Made by a program: the position numbers and the translations under genes | The notes under the pieces: generated by a model | What the model saw: only the letters and a program-made list of their open reading frames with translations | Told to the model about the DNA's origin: nothing | Database searches by the model: none | Shown: positions 20,454-23,994 of the stretch, piece by piece | Position numbering within the stretch: the first letter of the stretch is position 1 | How the letters are laid out: every line of letters starts with the position of its first letter | Virus record (IMG/VR): IMGVR_UViG_3300037264_000427 | Span: 1 to 23,994 of that record | Source of the DNA: a virus | Strand: one strand, 5' to 3' | Length of the DNA stretch: 23,994 nt

Positions 20454-23400
20454 ATGGCGAGTCAGCCCGGTATCGAAATCCCGATTACGGTCGAAGCGGC
20501 CGGGACCGATGTCACCATCGAACGGCTCGCGGCGAAGCTGTTGGAGTTGGACGAGGCCGTCAAGAAGCTCGGAGCGTCTGGGAAGAAGGCGGGCGAAGAG
20601 CTTGGGCAAGGCTTCGCGCAGGGGCTCGGTCAAAAGGCGTTCGACATCTTCTCCAACTTCCTGAGCGAAATCCCCGGCAAGCTGGATGCGGCCGTGCGCG
20701 CGTCCGCCGCGTGGGCCGACAACCTCGGAGAGCTTGCCCAGCGATCCGGGTTCGCCGTCCAGACGCTTCAGGAGTTCTCGCTGGCGGCGAAGACTTCCGG
20801 CCTGAACCTGAATCAGCTCACCCGCTTCTCGACGACCCTCTCCTCGAAGCTGGTGACGAACGAGGCGGCCTTCACGGCTCTCGGCCTGTCCGCAGAGAAG
20901 CTCGCGCAGCAGAATCCATCGAAGACCTTCGAGGATGTCGTCGCGAAGCTCCAGGCAATCGAAGACCCGGCCGAGCGCGCGGCCAAGTCTCTCGCCTTGC
21001 TTGGCCCACGCCTCGCGCCCCAGCTTCAGCCGTTCATCGCCAGCCTAGAGGCCGCGAAGCTGCGCTCCGCCGAGCTTGGGCTCGTTGTGCGCGGCGATCT
21101 GGTGCAGGCGATGGGTGACTTCAACGACGAGTTGGACACGCTGAAGGAAACTCAGAACGCCGTCACCAACTCGTTCGGCTCCTTCATCTCTGCCGACAAG
21201 GACATCCGAAACGCGCTCGTTGCGACTACGAACGTCTGGGGCGAATTCAACATCGTCGTGAAAGACGCGGCCGACCTGTTTCACGAGTTGCCTGGACCGA
21301 TCAAGGTCGCAGCGGCCGGGCTGACGATCTTCGGCGGTGAGTTGGTCGGGATCATCCCTCAGATCCTCTCTTTCGCGGTTGCCATCAAGTCGTTGGGCGG
21401 ATTCGGGGCCATTGGCGTTGCGATCAAGGCCGGCTTTGTCTCGGCCGCATCTGGGGCCAGCACGTTCCTCATCGCTCTGGGTCCGATCCTTCTCGCTCTC
21501 GCGGCGATTGCGGTTGCTTTCAAGATCGGGCAGATTCTCGCTGGCTTCGAGTCCGTGACGAACGCCGTCAGGAAGACGTTGGAGTTCCTCAACCTCTTGC
21601 CGGATGCCGCCGAGCGCGCACAGTCGGAGTTGGCGAAGGTCGGCCCTGGTGCGGGCCTTACCGGGGCCGCGTTCACTGAAGCCATTCAGGCGGCGAAGGC
21701 GCAGGCCGACGCGCTGAGGACGATCCCTCCGATTCAGGCGGAGATCGTCTCGAAGACGCTCGATCAGCTTAAGGCCGAGAAGGAGTTGCTGGGGCTTCAG
21801 GGACAGATCGCATCGGCTTACGCGGCGCGCGGTGGAGCGATTGAATCCGCTAACGTGGCTCAGCAGGCGGCCGTCAAGGCGGCGCAGCTTGAGTTCGAGA
21901 TTGCACAGAAGGCCATCAAGAACGACGTTAACAAGCAGGGAGCCGGGAATTTCGCCGCTACCGCGAACGAGATCAAGGCGCTGGAGACGAAGCGCGACCT
22001 GACCATTCAGATCGCCGCCATCCAGGCTTCCGACAAGACTGCCCAGGAGAACCTCCGGCTCGTGACTGAGGCGGCCGGCCGCGCGAAAGAGCTTGCCGCC
22101 ATCGAGGTGCAGATCAATCAGGCCCGCCTGTTTGGCTTGACCGCCTTGGGGCAGATCGCAGAGACGCAGCGCGGTTCAATCGCAGCGGCGCAGGCGGTGC
22201 GCGACGCCACCGTCAAGCAACTGGCCGAAGAGCGCGAGATCCTGAAGCTCCACGGTGAACGCCTCGCAGGCAACGATGCCGCCGTCGCTCAGGCAGACGC
22301 GCTCTTGGCGAAGCAAAAGGAGCTTGCGGCGACCGTCGCGTCCACTGCCATCGCGCAGCGCGAGGCGGCTTTCGCGCAGGAGCATGGGCTCGATGCCACC
22401 GCACAGGCTGCGACGCGCGCGGCCGAGGAGTTGGATAAGGTCAAGCAGGTCCTGAGCGACCCGGTCGCGCTCGTGACTCCGAAGGATCTCGCCACGATGG
22501 ACGACCTCATCGAGAAGTCGAATCGGCTCGGGTTGTCCCTACAAGACCTCGGCGTCCAGGCCGGCGTTTCGTTCGGTGAGTTCCAGGCTGCCGCCGACAA
22601 GTTGGCGCAGCGCCTCTCCGATCAGGAGATCGGCAAGAACATCGAAGAGATCGAGCGCAAGCTCCGCGCTGGAGTGAAGCTCACGCCGAGCGATCTCCAG
22701 GGGCTCGTCGAGATGCGCCAGTCTCTCGCGGTCGGATCGAAGCAGGCCGAGGCGCTCGAAAAGTCGATCAAGAAGGTAGCCGCTGCGGTTCGTTCCGTCT
22801 CAAGGATCGAACTGGTGCGGGAGGACGCGCTCCGTCTCGCGGATCAGCTTGCCCGGAAGGAGGAGGACAAGACACGCGCGGCGAAGGGGTATCGCAAGGA
22901 AGTCGAGGCCGCCACTATCGCGCTTCTCATCGCGGATGGCGTCCTGCCGTCAGTGGCGAAGGGGATGGTCGAATCGAGCGCGAAGGCTGAATCGTGGGAA
23001 AAGGGCGTGAACAGCGTGCTCGCCGGGCTCGGCGGAATGGTCGATCTGCTCCAGAACATCGGCGTGTCGGCCGACTCCGTTGCGGGCCAGTTCCTCGCGA
23101 TGGGGCAGGCCGCGCTTCAGGCCGCCGAGTCTGGCAAGCAGGCCAAAGAGGCGATCAAGGACGGCAACAAGGCTCAGGCCGTGGCGGCCGGGGCCGGCAC
23201 CGTCGGGAACATCCTCAAGGGCAGCAAGACCCAGAGTGGCGGCAAGGGCGCGCTCCAGGGCGCGGCGCAGGGTGCCGCGTTCGGCGCGGCGTTCGGCCCG
23301 TACGGCGCGGCCATCGGCGCGGTGGCAGGCGGGCTCATCGGCTTCTTCGGAGGCTCGAAGTTCCGCAAGATCGCCAAGGACGCCGGCAAGGTGCTGGGCA

Positions 23401-23994
23401 AGGGGCTCTCGGACGAGACTATCAGCAAGATCGAGGAGGACTCGAAGAAGCTCGGCATCACGATCCAGAAGGCGTCGCTGCTCAACATCTCGACTGCTAT
23501 CGAGGACACCGGCAAGGCCGCGTCCACGTTCGGCCCGCAAGTGCAGGATCTCATCAAGGGGATCGCGGACAAGTCGATCCCGGCAGCGGAGGGGATTGCC
23601 GAGCTTGGCAAGGCGTTCGGTGCGGTGGCGGATGAGGCCCTGAAGGCCGGCAAGGTCGGCGACCGTGCGCTGGTCGGCATCATCAAGCAGGCTCGCGCGA
23701 GCGGAGTCGAGTCGCCCGAGATCAAGGCATTCGTGGGCGAGCAGTTGAACAAGGCCGTGGCCGGTTTCAACAAGTTCGCCGCGCTCTTCAAGACGATCAC
23801 GAAGGAGGAGGTGGGCAAGCTCGGCAAGGAGGCCGACAAGGCGTTCGCCGGGCTGAGCGATGCGGCTGTCACGAAGCTCGCCGCAAACACCGGGGTCATT
23901 TTCGGGGCCGTCTTCAACTCGCTCGTCAGCGAGCAGGGCATCGTCGGCGCTGTCGATCAGATGAAGGAGTCGTTCGACACGTTGAGGGAGCGCC
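20454..23994 (+). CDS. Tape measure protein (3' partial)
   Basis: The ATG follows AAAAGGGAG and the frame is open to the window end: 1180 residues and still incomplete. The product is mostly Ala/Glu/Lys-rich helix, as expected for the protein that sets tail length and is ejected before the DNA. An early region (ASAAWADNLGELAQRSGFAV, FEDVVAKLQAIEDPAERAAK) matches common phage tape measure N-terminal segments. A hydrophobic block at about 280-365 contains several potential membrane helices (FLIALGPILLALAAIAVAFK). A glycine-zipper segment at about 930-967 (GAAFGAAFGPYGAAIGAVAG) could insert into the inner membrane. No lysozyme or peptidase motif is seen in the visible part. Confidence 0.9.
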   Translation, partial: MASQPGIEIPITVEAAGTDVTIERLAAKLLELDEAVKKLGASGKKAGEELGQGFAQGLGQKAFDIFSNFLSEIPGKLDAAVRASAAWADNLGELAQRSGFAVQTLQEFSLAAKTSGLNLNQLTRFSTTLSSKLVTNEAAFTALGLSAEKLAQQNPSKTFEDVVAKLQAIEDPAERAAKSLALLGPRLAPQLQPFIASLEAAKLRSAELGLVVRGDLVQAMGDFNDELDTLKETQNAVTNSFGSFISADKDIRNALVATTNVWGEFNIVVKDAADLFHELPGPIKVAAAGLTIFGGELVGIIPQILSFAVAIKSLGGFGAIGVAIKAGFVSAASGASTFLIALGPILLALAAIAVAFKIGQILAGFESVTNAVRKTLEFLNLLPDAAERAQSELAKVGPGAGLTGAAFTEAIQAAKAQADALRTIPPIQAEIVSKTLDQLKAEKELLGLQGQIASAYAARGGAIESANVAQQAAVKAAQLEFEIAQKAIKNDVNKQGAGNFAATANEIKALETKRDLTIQIAAIQASDKTAQENLRLVTEAAGRAKELAAIEVQINQARLFGLTALGQIAETQRGSIAAAQAVRDATVKQLAEEREILKLHGERLAGNDAAVAQADALLAKQKELAATVASTAIAQREAAFAQEHGLDATAQAATRAAEELDKVKQVLSDPVALVTPKDLATMDDLIEKSNRLGLSLQDLGVQAGVSFGEFQAAADKLAQRLSDQEIGKNIEEIERKLRAGVKLTPSDLQGLVEMRQSLAVGSKQAEALEKSIKKVAAAVRSVSRIELVREDALRLADQLARKEEDKTRAAKGYRKEVEAATIALLIADGVLPSVAKGMVESSAKAESWEKGVNSVLAGLGGMVDLLQNIGVSADSVAGQFLAMGQAALQAAESGKQAKEAIKDGNKAQAVAAGAGTVGNILKGSKTQSGGKGALQGAAQGAAFGAAFGPYGAAIGAVAGGLIGFFGGSKFRKIAKDAGKVLGKGLSDETISKIEEDSKKLGITIQKASLLNISTAIEDTGKAASTFGPQVQDLIKGIADKSIPAAEGIAELGKAFGAVADEALKAGKVGDRALVGIIKQARASGVESPEIKAFVGEQLNKAVAGFNKFAALFKTITKEEVGKLGKEADKAFAGLSDAAVTKLAANTGVIFGAVFNSLVSEQGIVGAVDQMKESFDTLRER

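Noticed and set aside
1-23994. CRISPR arrays, tRNA genes, insertion sequences, integrase or attachment sites
   Set aside because: No regularly spaced repeats, cloverleaf-like segments, transposase motifs or att-like direct repeats were seen; the only repeats are short in-frame coding repeats and hairpins.

Overview
The window is a contiguous stretch of a tailed-phage (or prophage) structural operon from a GC-rich host. All credible genes lie on the + strand, almost all touch or overlap their neighbours by 1-4 nt, and the order is the standard siphovirus one: portal, MuF-type head protein, HK97-type prohead protease, major capsid protein, connector, head-tail joining and tail terminator genes, tail tube, G/GT tail chaperones with a -1 frameshift, and tape measure (cut by the window end). 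No integrase, terminase, lysis, tRNA or host gene is visible, so free phage and prophage cannot be told apart and the host cannot be named. A long tape measure and no sheath gene argue for a siphovirus with a non-contractile tail.

Region 1 (1-2463) is the 3' part of a portal gene whose C-terminus is extended by linkers and a zeta-toxin-like P-loop kinase domain, followed by a small overlapping ORF. Region 2 (2464-2616) is the longest non-coding gap, with an AT-rich TATAAAAT element and a 10-bp perfect hairpin. Region 3 (2617-4820) is a non-structural cassette: two small proteins, a calcineurin-like phosphoesterase, a small HELLH zincin and a dATP/dGTP diphosphohydrolase-type protein (DUF5664). 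Region 4 (4838-11356) is one 2172-residue MuF polyprotein carrying an HEIGH metallopeptidase-like domain, a possible helix-hairpin-helix glycosylase-like domain, a long helical region and a C-terminal R-S-E ADP-ribosyltransferase. Region 5 (11353-14936) is a 53-aa ORF, a prohead protease with a long C-terminal extension, and the major capsid protein. Region 6 (15038-23994) holds the connector, tail and tape-measure genes.

The most interesting signal is shared by portal, MuF and protease, the three head proteins whose C-termini are expected to be inside the prohead. Each carries extra domains joined by short stereotyped linkers of three types (DxxQPRxxxGKW, GHPFRGNQ[YW]T[DE]G, HD[QE][SA]THG-Gly). 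Five of the six linkers are preceded within a few residues by a hydrophobic-x-Lys site (LLVSK, EIVVK, GKTIK, TFIVK, DFVAK). The predicted maturation site of the capsid protein (DVVK/ALA) has the same form, as does the end of the protease catalytic domain (ELVVK/W). I infer a modular system in which enzymes are carried into the capsid on head proteins and freed by the phage's own maturation protease, to be ejected with the DNA. MuF-toxin fusions and phage polyvalent proteins are known. A shared linker plus processing code across portal, MuF and protease is, as far as I know, not described. It is a hypothesis from sequence reading only.

A second cross-gene signal is a homologous beta-rich domain at the N-terminus of the connector and inside the tail tube protein. 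Strong GC hairpins follow the capsid and tail tube genes.
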